From: Actinokineospora terrae
GTDB taxonomy: Bacteria; Actinomycetota; Actinomycetes; Mycobacteriales; Pseudonocardiaceae
Reading direction: 5' to 3'
NCBI RefSeq assembly: GCF_900111175.1
Contig: NZ_FOGI01000007.1
Span: forward strand, 62,001-126,000
Length of the DNA stretch: 64,000 bases
The first letter of the stretch is position 1. Each line of letters opens with the position of its first letter. The translations under genes were made by a program, and so were the position numbers. Below are positions 1-8,283 of the stretch, in pieces. The notes under the pieces are model-generated. The model ran no database searches. It was given only the letters and a program-made list of their open reading frames with translations, and had not been told where the DNA came from.

Positions 1-2
1 CA

Positions 3-368
3 ACGACGACCCCCATCGTCGACGAGAAGCCCGTTGACGGTGGCCTGAAGCTCGACCGCAAGAGCGTCCGCCCCGGCGACCCGCTCTCCGCCAAGGGCGC
101 GGGCTGCACGCCGAGCCAGACGGTCATCCTGACCTCCGGCGGCGAGCAGGTCGGCACCGCTGTGTCCGACTCCGGCGGTGTGTTCACGGCGCGCGTGGAG
201 TTCCCCAAGATCGTGCCCGGTCGGCACATCGTCACCGCGCACTGCGGCATCCAGCTGACCGGTGCCGTCGACCAGGTCGTCACGAGCGGCAAGGGGGGAA
301 CCTCGGGCACGTTGGTCGTGCTCGTGTTCTTCGTGCTGGCGGGCGCCGCTCTAATCCGCGTCGCGTAG
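3..368 (+). CDS. C-terminal part of a secreted or membrane-anchored protein (5'-truncated by window edge)
   Basis: The reading frame is open from the first complete codon at position 3, so the gene starts upstream of the window. The visible 121 residues hold a small beta-rich, Ig-like stretch containing VRPGDPLSAKGAGC and ending near TAHCG. A Gly/Ser linker follows, then one hydrophobic C-terminal helix (LVVLVFFVLAGAALI) that ends in a basic residue. This is the layout of an exported protein with its bulk outside the membrane and a C-terminal anchor; the two Cys could form a disulfide. I do not recognise a specific family. It overlaps the convergent oxidoreductase gene by 18 bp at their 3' ends. 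Confidence 0.6.
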   Translation, partial: TTTPIVDEKPVDGGLKLDRKSVRPGDPLSAKGAGCTPSQTVILTSGGEQVGTAVSDSGGVFTARVEFPKIVPGRHIVTAHCGIQLTGAVDQVVTSGKGGTSGTLVVLVFFVLAGAALIRVA

Positions 369-1349
369 GGCTGCCGCGACCGGCGGCGTCACCGTCAGCC
401 TGGTGGCGACGTCGCCGTAGCGGCGCTTGATCTCCGCGGCCGCGGACTTCGGGTCGCCTACGACTGCGAAGGTGTTCAGGACCTCGTCGTCGACAAGAGC
501 GTTCATCTCGTCCCACTGGCCGCGTTTGGACAACGCGTTGAGGTCGTCCTGGAGGGCGCCCCAGCCGTGGAGTTCCAAGACGCCGCGGTAGGCCGGGGTG
601 GAGCCGTAGAACGCGATCTGCCTACGCACTTCGGCGATCGCGGTAGCCAGTTCCTCATCGGTCGAACCGCTAGCGACGAAACTCGGCCCGCTGATGTCGA
701 AGCCGTCGAGCGTCTTACCTACCTTCGCCAAGCCGCACTCCAACGCAGGCAGTGTCACCTCGCGCAGGTAGCGCTCGGTGGAGAAACCGTGGCACAGCAT
801 TCCGTCTGCGACCTCACCGGCGACCTCGGTCATCCGCTCGCCGACCGCGGCGAGATAGACCTTGGGGTTGCCGTGCGGGTTAGGCCCAGGATTGAAGAAC
901 GGCGTCATCAGCGTGTGCGTGTAGAACTCGCCGAGGAAGCGCAAACGCTCACCGGTCTCGAACGCGGACCAGATAGCGCGAACGGCGAGCACGAACTCCC
1001 GCATGCGCGCGGCAGGCGCCGACCACGGCATCCCGAACCGCTTGGTGATGTGCGGCTTGATCTGCGACCCCAGCCCCAGCACGAACCGGCCGCCGGAGAG
1101 CAGCTGCAGGTCGTTCGCCTGGACCGCCACCGTCATCGGGTTGCGCGCGAAGGCCACCGCGATGCCGGTGACCAGCTCGACCCGCTCCGTCCGGCCCGCG
1201 GCGACGGCGAGTCCCACGAACGGGTCGATCTGCGTCTCGGCCACCCAGGCGCCGTCGTACCCGGCCCGCTCGGCTGCGGCGACCGCGTCGGCGGCCTCGG
1301 TCACGGTCGCGGCGTAGCCGCCGGAGTCGAGCATCATGCGGCCCGACAT
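351..1349 (-). CDS. LLM-class F420-dependent oxidoreductase
   Basis: 332 aa, a luciferase-like monooxygenase fold (TIM barrel) of the F420-using type widespread in Actinobacteria. Family signatures visible are GYDGAWVAETQIDPFVGLA near the N-terminus, ELVTGIAVAFARNPMTVA and the central LSGGRFVLGLGSQIKPH, followed by the usual RMREFVLAVRAIW helix. Substrate unknown; F420 rather than FMN use is inferred from family resemblance. The ATG at 1349 was chosen because it gives the normal N-terminus; the frame stays open to 1640 but that extension runs antisense to the neighbouring gene. An ATG at 1337 is a possible alternative. Only 12 bp separate this start from the divergent gene's start, so at least one transcript is probably leaderless. 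Confidence 0.82.
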   Translation of the reverse strand: MSGRMMLDSGGYAATVTEAADAVAAAERAGYDGAWVAETQIDPFVGLAVAAGRTERVELVTGIAVAFARNPMTVAVQANDLQLLSGGRFVLGLGSQIKPHITKRFGMPWSAPAARMREFVLAVRAIWSAFETGERLRFLGEFYTHTLMTPFFNPGPNPHGNPKVYLAAVGERMTEVAGEVADGMLCHGFSTERYLREVTLPALECGLAKVGKTLDGFDISGPSFVASGSTDEELATAIAEVRRQIAFYGSTPAYRGVLELHGWGALQDDLNALSKRGQWDEMNALVDDEVLNTFAVVGDPKSAAAEIKRRYGDVATRLTVTPPVAAALRDAD

Positions 1350-1361
1350 TAGTGTGGGGCG

Positions 1362-1880
1362 ATGCCGTTGTACTCGTTCGAGGGCAAGAGCCCCAAGGTC
1401 GACCCGTCGGCGTGGATAGCGCCAACGGCCACCCTCATCGGCGACGTGACGGTTGGGGCGGACGCCTCGGTCTGGTACGGGGCGGTCATCCGCGCCGACT
1501 TCGGGCCGGTTGTCATCGGGGCCGGTGCCAACGTCCAGGACAACACGGTCATCCACGTCAACGCCAACGGCTGCGAGGTGGGCGAGAACGCCACGATCGG
1601 CCACCTGTGCGTAGTGCACGACTGCGTCATTGGCGCACAAGCCCTCATCGGCAACGGCGCGACCATCCAGGACGGTGCCGTCATCGGCGAACGCGCCTTA
1701 GTGGCAGCTGGGGCGATGGTGGGGCCGGGGACCCAGATCCCACCAGAGGTGGTCGCGATGGGCGTACCGGCGAAGCGGCAGGTACCGCTAGAGGGGACTT
1801 CGAAGGTGTGGGTCGACCACAACGCGACCGTCTACCAGCACCTCGCCCGGCGGCACGCCACAGGCATCGAGGAAGTGTGA
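1362..1880 (+). CDS. Gamma-carbonic anhydrase family protein (left-handed beta-helix)
   Basis: 172 aa made almost entirely of hexapeptide repeats (IGDVTV, IGAGAN, IGENAT-like turns), the left-handed beta-helix of the gamma-CA/YrdA/PaaY group. Three histidines at residues 65, 81 and 86 (VIHVN, IGHLCVVHD) match the spacing of the metal ligands that gamma-CAs contribute at the trimer interface, so a metal site is likely. True carbonic anhydrase activity is not certain, because many family members are inactive or acyl-CoA related. The gene carries a rare TTA leucine codon at 1698-1700. A strong hairpin follows the stop. A second, unrelated (beta-class) carbonic anhydrase lies at 46.1 kb. Confidence 0.85.
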   Translation: MPLYSFEGKSPKVDPSAWIAPTATLIGDVTVGADASVWYGAVIRADFGPVVIGAGANVQDNTVIHVNANGCEVGENATIGHLCVVHDCVIGAQALIGNGATIQDGAVIGERALVAAGAMVGPGTQIPPEVVAMGVPAKRQVPLEGTSKVWVDHNATVYQHLARRHATGIEEV

Positions 1881-1884
1881 AACC

Positions 1885-1922
1885 GGTGCCCGGCACGCCG
1901 TGGGTGGGCGGTGCCGGGCACC
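1885..1922 (+). terminator. Hairpin after the gamma-CA gene
   Basis: A perfect 12-bp stem (GGTGCCCGGCAC at 1885-1896, GTGCCGGGCACC at 1911-1922) with a 14-nt loop lies 4 bp after the stop codon. No T-tract follows, which is usual for high-GC actinobacterial terminators. Confidence 0.6.
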
Positions 1923-2054
1923 GGGAGTCTGCGGGACCCGGAGGTTGTGCCCCCCGGTCCGGCGCGCCCGACATCGGCGCGCGGCAAACCGGTATCAGAA
2001 ATATGCCGCGTCGCTCTAGCTTGATCTCATCCGAACGGGGTATCAACTTCAGTT

Positions 2055-3056
2055 ATGGCCGAACTCGAGCTCCGCCACCTCCGGGCGATCTGCGCCATCG
2101 CCGAGGAGGGCAGCGTGTCCAAAGCGGCCATCCGCCTCGGCGTGACCCAGCCCGCGCTCACCGCGCAGCTGCGCTCCATCGAGCGGCTGGTCGGCGGTGA
2201 GCTGTTCCGCCGCAGCTCCAACGGCAGCATCCCCACCGAACTCGGCCGCAGCGTGGTCCGCTCGGCGCGGGTCGTGCTGGAGGACATGTCGGCGCTGCTG
2301 GCCACCGCGCGCACGCACACCCAGAACCCGGCCGAGGCGCCGCTGGTCGTCGCGTCCAGCCCGATGCTGTTCACCAGCGCCCTCATCGCCGAGCTGCGCG
2401 CCTGGATCAAGACGTCCGAGCTGCGCACCGAGATCGACTCGTCCGGCCCGGCGCTGCTCGACCTGATCTCCTCCAAGCAGGCCGACATCGCCGTCTTCGA
2501 GCGCTTCGAGGGCATGGAGAACCGCACCCTGCGCGACGTCGAGGTCCGCACGATCGTCGAGGAACCGCAGTTCGTCGCCCTCAGCTCGGACAGCCCGCTG
2601 GCCGCCCAGGAGGAGATCGACCTGGTCGACCTCGCCGACCTGGACTGGGTCGTCCCCCCGCCCGACCAGGACACGATGCGCCTGGGCTTCCGCGAGGCCT
2701 GCGAGAAGCTCGGGTTCACGCCCCGCATCACCCACCACGTGACCGAGGGCCGCACGGCCATGGCCCTGGCCGCCGCGGGGGCGGTGTGCCTGGCGCAACC
2801 CGCGTCGCTGAGCGGCCCCGGCTTCGTGATCCGGCCCCTGCGCGGCGCCATCCTGCGGCTGCCGGTCGTCCTGGTGATCCGCCTGGACGGCGTCCTGGGC
2901 AGCCGCCGTCACGAGGTCTTCGCCTGCGTCGCCCACGCCTACCGCTCGATCGTCGACCGCAACCCGACCTACGCCCAGTGGTGGGCTGAACACCCGGAGG
3001 CCCACGTCGACGTCGACGCCGCCCTGGCCCTGCCCCGCCCTACCCGCCCGAGCTGA
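2055..3056 (+). CDS. LysR family transcriptional regulator
   Basis: 333 aa. Residues 1-60 form the winged helix-turn-helix (LRHLRAICAIAEEGSVSKAA, then VTQPALTAQLRSIERLVG), the standard LysR DNA-binding segment. Residues about 95-300 form the periplasmic-binding-protein-like effector domain, starting near LVVASSPML. The effector and targets are unknown. LysR proteins usually control a divergent neighbour, but the upstream gene here is co-directional and separated by a terminator, so the target may be elsewhere. The gene ends 5 bp from the convergent thioesterase gene. Confidence 0.88.
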   Translation: MAELELRHLRAICAIAEEGSVSKAAIRLGVTQPALTAQLRSIERLVGGELFRRSSNGSIPTELGRSVVRSARVVLEDMSALLATARTHTQNPAEAPLVVASSPMLFTSALIAELRAWIKTSELRTEIDSSGPALLDLISSKQADIAVFERFEGMENRTLRDVEVRTIVEEPQFVALSSDSPLAAQEEIDLVDLADLDWVVPPPDQDTMRLGFREACEKLGFTPRITHHVTEGRTAMALAAAGAVCLAQPASLSGPGFVIRPLRGAILRLPVVLVIRLDGVLGSRRHEVFACVAHAYRSIVDRNPTYAQWWAEHPEAHVDVDAALALPRPTRPS

Positions 3057-3061
3057 GTCCG

Positions 3062-3514
3062 TTACCGGGGCTTGTGGGGCTTGAGGGTCCAGGTGACGGT
3101 CATCTCGGTGGTCGGGGTGCCCTCGGCGTTGTGGATGGTGCAGTCCACTGTGAACTCGGGGCGGGTGCCCGCGTCGAGTTCGGCGGTGACCTCGGTGGCG
3201 GGGCGGGTCAGCACGGCGGTGGCGGTCAGCGGGCCCAGGGCGAGTTTGCGGTAGTGGATCTCCGAGCGGACCACCAGCGGGGTCGCGCGGGCCATCTCGG
3301 CGGAGAAGGCGGCCAGGGCGAGGGCGCCGGAGGCGGTTTCGGCGAGGCCGAAGATGACGGCGGCGTGGGGGCCGCCGACGTGGTTGCGGTGGGGTTCGGG
3401 GTCGGGGAGGGAACAGGTCACCCGGGTGGGCGTGACCTCGACGAACTCCACGCCTGCGGTGGTCACCCAGGGAACGGTCTTCTTCATCGCGTCGGCGACC
3501 CAGTCCAGGCTCAT
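3062..3514 (-). CDS. Hotdog-fold thioesterase-like protein (DUF4442/PaaI type)
   Basis: 150 aa from the ATG at 3514 (MSLDWVADAMKKTVPW). The frame continues to 3541, but the later start gives the standard family N-terminus. The HRNHVGGPHAAVIFGLAETA segment is the central hotdog helix with the polar residues normally at the acyl-CoA thioesterase active site, and SEIHYRKLALGPLTA is the following strand pair. It probably hydrolyses or binds an acyl thioester; the substrate cannot be told. Its 5' end shares the 172-bp region 3515-3686 with the glyA promoter and riboswitch, reading the opposite way. Confidence 0.75.
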   Translation of the reverse strand: MSLDWVADAMKKTVPWVTTAGVEFVEVTPTRVTCSLPDPEPHRNHVGGPHAAVIFGLAETASGALALAAFSAEMARATPLVVRSEIHYRKLALGPLTATAVLTRPATEVTAELDAGTRPEFTVDCTIHNAEGTPTTEMTVTWTLKPHKPR

Positions 3515-3553
3515 GCGGGCGAGATTACTCGTCGGTAACAAATGTCGGCAACG

Positions 3554-3655
3554 GGTAGGGTGCTACCCAGAGTCGTTACTGGCGTGTACGGGTGGAAGTG
3601 ACCACTGGGGAGCGGCTGGAGCGGGTGCGACACCGAACGCCTGGGTGTCACCGGT
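3554..3655 (+). ncRNA. Candidate ZTP (pfl motif) riboswitch in the glyA leader
   Basis: The leader of glyA carries the pfl-motif conserved blocks in order. GTCGTTACTGGCG is at 3573-3585. GGGTGGAAGTGACCACTGGG at 3591-3610 is a hairpin that continues into GGGGAGCG (3608-3615). CCGAACGCCTGGGTG is at 3634-3648. These match the consensus CGUGACUGGCG / GGUGG..CCAC-GGGGAGCG / CCG-CGCCUGGG that I recall for ZTP-sensing RNAs. The class is known upstream of glyA, folD and purine genes and turns them on when ZMP/ZTP accumulates under 10-formyl-THF shortage. A perfect 6-bp hairpin at 3554-3569 precedes it. The Shine-Dalgarno lies about 20 nt downstream, so translational control is plausible. Confidence 0.82.
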
Positions 3656-3686
3656 CCCGTCGCCGCACGCTCTGGAAGGAACGACC

Positions 3687-4940
3687 ATGCACCAGCCTGG
3701 TATCCCGCACCTGGCCGCCGCTGACGCCGAGGTCGCGGCGCTGGTCGAGGGGGAGGCCCGACGGCAGTTCGAGAAGGTCCGGCTGATCGCGTCCGAGAAC
3801 TACGTCTCCGCTGCCGTGCTGGAAGCCACTGGCACCGTGCTCACCAACAAGTACTCCGAGGGGTACGCGGGCAAGCGGTACTACGAGGGCCAGCAGTTCA
3901 TCGACCCCGTTGAGACCCTCGCCGTTGACCGCGCCAAGGCCGTGTTCGGGGTCGACCACGCCAACGTCCAGCCCTACTCCGGTTCTCCTGCCAACCTCGC
4001 TATCTACCTCGCGCTGGTAGAGCCGGGCGACACGGTCATGGGCATGGCGCTACCCGCGGGCGGTCACCTCACCCACGGCTGGGGAGTCTCGGCGACCGGT
4101 AAGTGGTTCCGCGCCGTGCAGTACGGAGTGCGCAAGGACACCGGCCGGGTCGACCTGGACGAGGTACGCGAACTGGCGCTGGCCGAGCGGCCCAAGCTGA
4201 TCTTCTGCGGTGGCACGGCCATCCCGAGGACGATCGACTTCCCCGGGTTCGCCGAGATCGCCAGGGAGGTCGGCGCGGTGCTGGTCGCCGACATCGCGCA
4301 CATCGCGGGCCTGGTCGCCGGTGGGGCGCACCCGTCGCCGGTCGGGCACGCGGAGATCATCTCGACCACCACGCACAAGACGCTGCGGGGCCCGCGCGGG
4401 GCGATGCTGATGTCCGACGCCAAGCACGCCAAGGCGCTGGACAAGGCCGTCTTCCCCGGTCTGCAGGGCGGCCCGCACAATCACACCACGGCCGCGATCG
4501 CCGTCGCGCTCGGCGAGGCCGCCAAGCCCGAGTTCCGCACCTACGCCGCCGACATCGTGGCCAACGCCAAGGCGCTGGCCGATGCCCTGGTCGAGCGCGG
4601 GTTCGACCTGGTCAGCGGCGGCACGGACAACCACCTGATCCTGATCGACCTCACCGGCAAGGGCGTCGCGGGCAAGCCCGCGGCCAAGGTGCTCGACCGC
4701 GCGGGCATCGAGCTCAACTACAACTCGGTGCCCTTCGACACCCGGAAACCGTTTGACCCCTCGGGCGTGCGGCTGGGAACCTCGGCGATCACCACGCGTG
4801 GTCTCCGGGTGGAGCACATGCCCCAGTTGGCCGAGTGGATCGACCGGGCGATCGCGGCGGGTGACGACGCCGAGGTGGCCGCCGTGGCCGCCGAGGTGCG
4901 CGAACTGCTCGCCGGGTTCCCGATGCCCGGGTGGTCTTGA
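3687..4940 (+). CDS. glyA: Serine hydroxymethyltransferase
   Basis: 417 aa, full length. Converts serine and tetrahydrofolate to glycine and 5,10-methylene-THF in the cytosol, using PLP. Visible signatures are FEKVRLIASENYVS and TNKYSEGYAGKRYYEG (folate and substrate site), and STTTHKTLRGPRG with the Schiff-base lysine at residue 231. The ATG at 3687 was chosen because GGAAGGA lies 6 nt upstream; open frame further 5' belongs to the riboswitch leader. The gene is monocistronic, with a hairpin 22 bp after the stop. Expression is probably governed by the upstream ZTP riboswitch. Confidence 0.96.
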   Translation: MHQPGIPHLAAADAEVAALVEGEARRQFEKVRLIASENYVSAAVLEATGTVLTNKYSEGYAGKRYYEGQQFIDPVETLAVDRAKAVFGVDHANVQPYSGSPANLAIYLALVEPGDTVMGMALPAGGHLTHGWGVSATGKWFRAVQYGVRKDTGRVDLDEVRELALAERPKLIFCGGTAIPRTIDFPGFAEIAREVGAVLVADIAHIAGLVAGGAHPSPVGHAEIISTTTHKTLRGPRGAMLMSDAKHAKALDKAVFPGLQGGPHNHTTAAIAVALGEAAKPEFRTYAADIVANAKALADALVERGFDLVSGGTDNHLILIDLTGKGVAGKPAAKVLDRAGIELNYNSVPFDTRKPFDPSGVRLGTSAITTRGLRVEHMPQLAEWIDRAIAAGDDAEVAAVAAEVRELLAGFPMPGWS

Positions 4941-4962
4941 CCTGCGCTAACACCTGCTGAAC

Positions 4963-4989
4963 GCCCGGTGTCGCGCGAGCGCGCCGGGC
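4963..4989 (+). terminator. Hairpin downstream of glyA
   Basis: GCCCGG (4963-4968) pairs with CCGGGC (4984-4989), and the loop contains further CGCG pairing. It lies just after glyA and well before the MarR promoter region, so it probably ends the glyA transcript. No T-tract. Confidence 0.45.
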
Positions 4990-5070
4990 AGTTCGGGGTG
5001 TGAGCGGGGTCGCAGGTTATTGGGTTGCGGTCCGTCACCCGAAAAGCGCATGCTTGTATCGACCAACTAC

Positions 5071-5083
5071 TTGGATGATGCAA
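5071..5083. promoter_or_regulatory. Candidate MarR autoregulatory operator
   Basis: TTGGATGATGCAA fits the palindrome TTGnATnATnCAA exactly and lies 8 bp before the GGGAGG Shine-Dalgarno of the marR gene. A short palindrome at this place is the usual arrangement for a MarR repressor controlling its own efflux operon. Found by eye, not tested. Confidence 0.45.
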
Positions 5084-5102
5084 GCAACTCGGGAGGTGTC
5101 GG

Positions 5103-5651
5103 GTGACCGAAACCGTCGCGGCCACACCGGCCGAACAGGCCACCGGCACCACCGCCGAACTCTCCGCGCGAGAGGTCGAACAGGGCCAGCGACTGGCCAC
5201 CGTCCTGTTCGCCTTCGGCAAGCAGCAGGCCACCATCGCGGCGCGGATGAGCAAGGCCGGGGTGGACCGGTCCGCCATCGTGCTGCTCAAGAACCTCGTC
5301 GCCCTCGGCCCCAGCCGCTCAAGCGCGCTGGCCGAGGCGATCCACTCCGACCCGTCCACGGTCAGCCGCCAGGTCGCGACCCTGGTCAAGGACGGCCTCG
5401 TCGAGCGGCGCGCCGACCCGGAGGACGGGCGGGCCAGCCTGCTCGCCGTCACCGGGGCCGGGGTCGACCTGCTCAAGCGCCAGCGCGCCCTGATGGCGCT
5501 GTCGCTGGCGAAGATGGTCGCCCACTGGGACCACGACGACCTGGACACCTTCGTGCGGTTGTTCGAGCGGTTCCTCGCCGACCACGCGGACTACCTGCCG
5601 ACGCTCATCACCGAATGCGCCACCCACGCGCGTTCCGAAGGGGGAAAGTAA
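5103..5651 (+). CDS. MarR family transcriptional regulator
   Basis: 182 aa, GTG start with GGGAGG upstream. The winged-helix core runs from about residue 55 to 135: AIVLLKNLVALGPSRSSALA, then DPSTVSRQVATLVKDGLVER (recognition helix), then the wing DPEDGRASLLAVT. The last codon overlaps the ATG of the transporter gene (TAATG), so the two are translationally coupled. The likely role is a ligand-responsive repressor of the MFS pump; the ligand is unknown. Confidence 0.9.
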   Translation: MTETVAATPAEQATGTTAELSAREVEQGQRLATVLFAFGKQQATIAARMSKAGVDRSAIVLLKNLVALGPSRSSALAEAIHSDPSTVSRQVATLVKDGLVERRADPEDGRASLLAVTGAGVDLLKRQRALMALSLAKMVAHWDHDDLDTFVRLFERFLADHADYLPTLITECATHARSEGGK

Positions 5652-7306
5652 TGTCAGCACCGGTTTCAGATGCCGCACCAGGGCAGCTGAGCCACCGGCA
5701 GATCCTGACCGTGCTCTCCGGGCTCATGCTTGGCATGCTGCTCGCCGCGCTCGACCAGACCATCATGGCGTCGGCCATGAAGACGATCGCCGACCAGCTC
5801 AACGGCCAGACCATCCAGGCGTGGGCGACCACCGCCTACCTGATCACCGCCACCATCTCCACCCCGCTCTACGGCAAGCTGTCCGACATCTTCGGCCGCA
5901 AGCCGATGTACCTCACCGCGATCTCGTTCTTCCTGGTCGGCTCGGTGCTCTCCGGCATCGCCAACTCGATGTACGAGCTCGCGGCCTACCGCGCGGTCCA
6001 GGGCCTCGGTGCCGGTGGCCTCATGTCGCTGGCGCTGGCGATCATCGCCGACATGGTGCCGCCGCGCGAGCGCAGCAAGTACCAGGGCTACTTCATGGGC
6101 GTCTGGGGACTGTCCAGTGTGGCCGGTCCGGTCGTCGGCGGCGCCTTCGCCGGGCTCGACACCTTCGCGGGTATCGAGGGCTGGCGCTGGGTGTTCCTGC
6201 TCAACGTCCCGATCGGCATCGTCGCGCTGATCGTGGTCGCCCGCTACCTCAACGTCCCGCACCGCCGCGTCCCGCAGCGGGTGGACTACTGGGGCGCCAT
6301 CGCGCTCACCGTCGGCCTGGTGCCGCTGCTCATCGTCGCCGAGCAGGGTCGGGAGTGGGGCTGGGACTCCGGCCGCGCGATCCTCATGTACGCCATCGGC
6401 GTGATCGGGCTCGTCGCGTTCGTCTTCGTCGAGAAGCGCATGGGTGACGCGGCCCTGCTGCCGCTGCGCCTGTTCCGCCGCCGGACCTTCGCGTTGACCA
6501 ACGTGGTCAACTTCGTCATGGGCGTCGGCATGTTCGGCACCATGATGTCGCTGCCGCTCTACCTGCAGATCGTCAAGGGCGCGTCGCCGACCGAGTCGGG
6601 TCTGATGACGCTGCCGATGACCTTCGGCATCCTGGTGGCCGCGATGGGGTCCGGGCAGATCATCGCCAAGACCGGCCGGTACCGGAAGTTCCCGATCATC
6701 GGCCTGGGTGCCACCACGGTCTCCCTGCTGCTGTTCTCGCAGGTCGGCGTGGACACCCCGATGTGGCAGGTCATGCTGGTGATGGTGCTGACCGGCGCCG
6801 GGCTCGGCCTGTGCATGCAGACGCTGATCCTGGCCATCCAGAACGACGTGCCGGTCAAGGACATGGGGGTGGCGACCTCGTCGGCGACCTTCTTCCGGTC
6901 CATCGGCGGCACCGTCGGCACCGCGGTCTTCCTGTCCATCCTGTTCAGCGTGGTGGGCGACCGCATCGGCGACGCGTTCGGCTCGGTGCGCGGCGACGCG
7001 GCCTTCACCGCGGCGCTGGCGCAGAACCCCGAGTTCGCGAAGAGCCTGGCGGGCGGGACCGGTGTCGACCTGAACAACACCGCGTTCCTCAACACCCTGG
7101 ACCCGGTGCTCGCCCGGCCGATCCTGAGCGGCTTCGCCAGCTCGCTGGACACGGTGTTCCTGGTCGGCGGGATCGTCACGCTGGTGGCCTTCGGGTTGAT
7201 CTGGTTCCTGAAGGAGACCCCGCTGGTGAACAAGTCCGGCATCCAGCGCGCCGCGGACGAGGCTGCGGAGGCCAACGCCGCCGCTCCTGCTGCCGCGATG
7301 CACTGA
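5651..7306 (+). CDS. MFS multidrug efflux transporter, DHA2 (14-TM) type
   Basis: 551 aa integral membrane protein. Features of the drug:H+ antiporter-2 group are LAALDQTIMASAMKTIADQL in the first helix (the DxTIV-like motif C region), GKLSDIFGRKPMYL (motif A, loop 2-3) and RAVQGLGAGGLMSLALAIIA (motif B). About 14 hydrophobic helices can be counted. It probably exports a hydrophobic drug or metabolite with proton exchange. The start ATG overlaps the marR stop, so it is co-transcribed with its presumed repressor. A strong bidirectional terminator follows. Confidence 0.92.
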   Translation: MSAPVSDAAPGQLSHRQILTVLSGLMLGMLLAALDQTIMASAMKTIADQLNGQTIQAWATTAYLITATISTPLYGKLSDIFGRKPMYLTAISFFLVGSVLSGIANSMYELAAYRAVQGLGAGGLMSLALAIIADMVPPRERSKYQGYFMGVWGLSSVAGPVVGGAFAGLDTFAGIEGWRWVFLLNVPIGIVALIVVARYLNVPHRRVPQRVDYWGAIALTVGLVPLLIVAEQGREWGWDSGRAILMYAIGVIGLVAFVFVEKRMGDAALLPLRLFRRRTFALTNVVNFVMGVGMFGTMMSLPLYLQIVKGASPTESGLMTLPMTFGILVAAMGSGQIIAKTGRYRKFPIIGLGATTVSLLLFSQVGVDTPMWQVMLVMVLTGAGLGLCMQTLILAIQNDVPVKDMGVATSSATFFRSIGGTVGTAVFLSILFSVVGDRIGDAFGSVRGDAAFTAALAQNPEFAKSLAGGTGVDLNNTAFLNTLDPVLARPILSGFASSLDTVFLVGGIVTLVAFGLIWFLKETPLVNKSGIQRAADEAAEANAAAPAAAMH

Positions 7307-7317
7307 TAGCTCTACCG

Positions 7318-7352
7318 AACGGCCCCGCACTCACCAGAGTGCGGGGCCGTTT
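7318..7352. terminator. Bidirectional intrinsic terminator
   Basis: A perfect 15-bp stem (AACGGCCCCGCACTC at 7318-7332; GAGTGCGGGGCCGTT at 7337-7351) with an ACCA loop and a short T run. It sits between the convergent MFS gene and the dioxygenase gene and would serve both. Confidence 0.85.
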
Positions 7353-7353
7353 G

Positions 7354-8199
7354 TCATACCCGGACAGTCAGCGTTGCCGCGTATCCGGCTGTCACGTCGC
7401 CGGACACGGTGGCGAGTTGGGTCTCGTAGCCATCACCGAAGACGTTGTCGCGCTCCAGGGACGTCTGGGCGAGGTTGCGGACGCTCTGGGAGTAGCCCTC
7501 GGTTCCGTAGACGGTGGTGCAAACGTTCTTCGGTAGAGCCAACTGTGTCGTCTTCAGTGGCTCGCCTGCCTTGGTCGCCTCGGACAGGCTCGGGTAGATC
7601 TCGAAGTGGATGTGCGGCCACCTGCCGGAGTAAGCGGCGGGGAAGATGGTCGTGAACTTGACCTTCCCCTGCGCGTCGCTCTCCTGGACGCCACGCAGGT
7701 AGTTCTCGTTCTCGATGCCCTTGCCGTACATCGAGTAGTTGCCGTTGATGTCGCAGTGCCACAGGTAGACCGCCGCGCCTGGGATAGCAGCGCAGGACTG
7801 CGCCGTATCGACGATCGTTAGCTCTACCGTCAAAGCAACGCCCTTGGCCGTGGTGGTAGAGCTACCGAAGCTGGATCGGATATCGCTGCGGACGATCCCG
7901 CTCTCCGTCAACACATTCGGCCCGTTGGTCCCATCGGCCGGGTACGGGCCTCCGGTCTCCTCTGGGGTCTCGGTGCCACAGTCCGACGCGGCGGCCGCGC
8001 CCTGCGACTGCGCCACGGTGCCCGCCGTGGTCGTAGTGCTGGCGCTCATGTTGTGGCCCGTGTGGTCGGTACCGCAGCCGGTGAGCGCTGCCAGACCCGC
8101 ACCGCCCATCAACGTCAACAGGCGCCGTCTGCCCAGGGTGGCCAGGTCGAAGGCGAGTCCCCGGTCGTGGTCTTCGGTGTGGTGGTCCATGACGCCCAT
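7354..8199 (-). CDS. Tat-exported lipoprotein of the intradiol dioxygenase family
   Basis: 281 aa from the ATG at 8199. The N-terminus has a twin-arginine signal (GRRRLLTLMGGAGLAA) running into a lipobox LTGC, so the product is probably exported folded and lipid-anchored outside the membrane. The C-terminal 170 residues carry the intradiol-dioxygenase pattern: VYLWHCDINGNYSMYG, NYLRGVQESDAQGKV, then AYSGRWPHIHFEI. This supplies the two Tyr and two His that bind Fe(III) in protocatechuate 3,4-dioxygenase. Secreted members are common in Actinobacteria, and their aromatic substrates are mostly unknown. An ATG at 8190 is an alternative start. Confidence 0.85.
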   Translation of the reverse strand: MGVMDHHTEDHDRGLAFDLATLGRRRLLTLMGGAGLAALTGCGTDHTGHNMSASTTTTAGTVAQSQGAAAASDCGTETPEETGGPYPADGTNGPNVLTESGIVRSDIRSSFGSSTTTAKGVALTVELTIVDTAQSCAAIPGAAVYLWHCDINGNYSMYGKGIENENYLRGVQESDAQGKVKFTTIFPAAYSGRWPHIHFEIYPSLSEATKAGEPLKTTQLALPKNVCTTVYGTEGYSQSVRNLAQTSLERDNVFGDGYETQLATVSGDVTAGYAATLTVRV

Positions 8200-8283
8200 G
8201 CTTCGACTGTTAACCAGGAACGCGCTGTGCACCGGCTGTGTAGGTCTCTGTCATCCTGGCGGGGGACAACGGGGGGTGGATCG

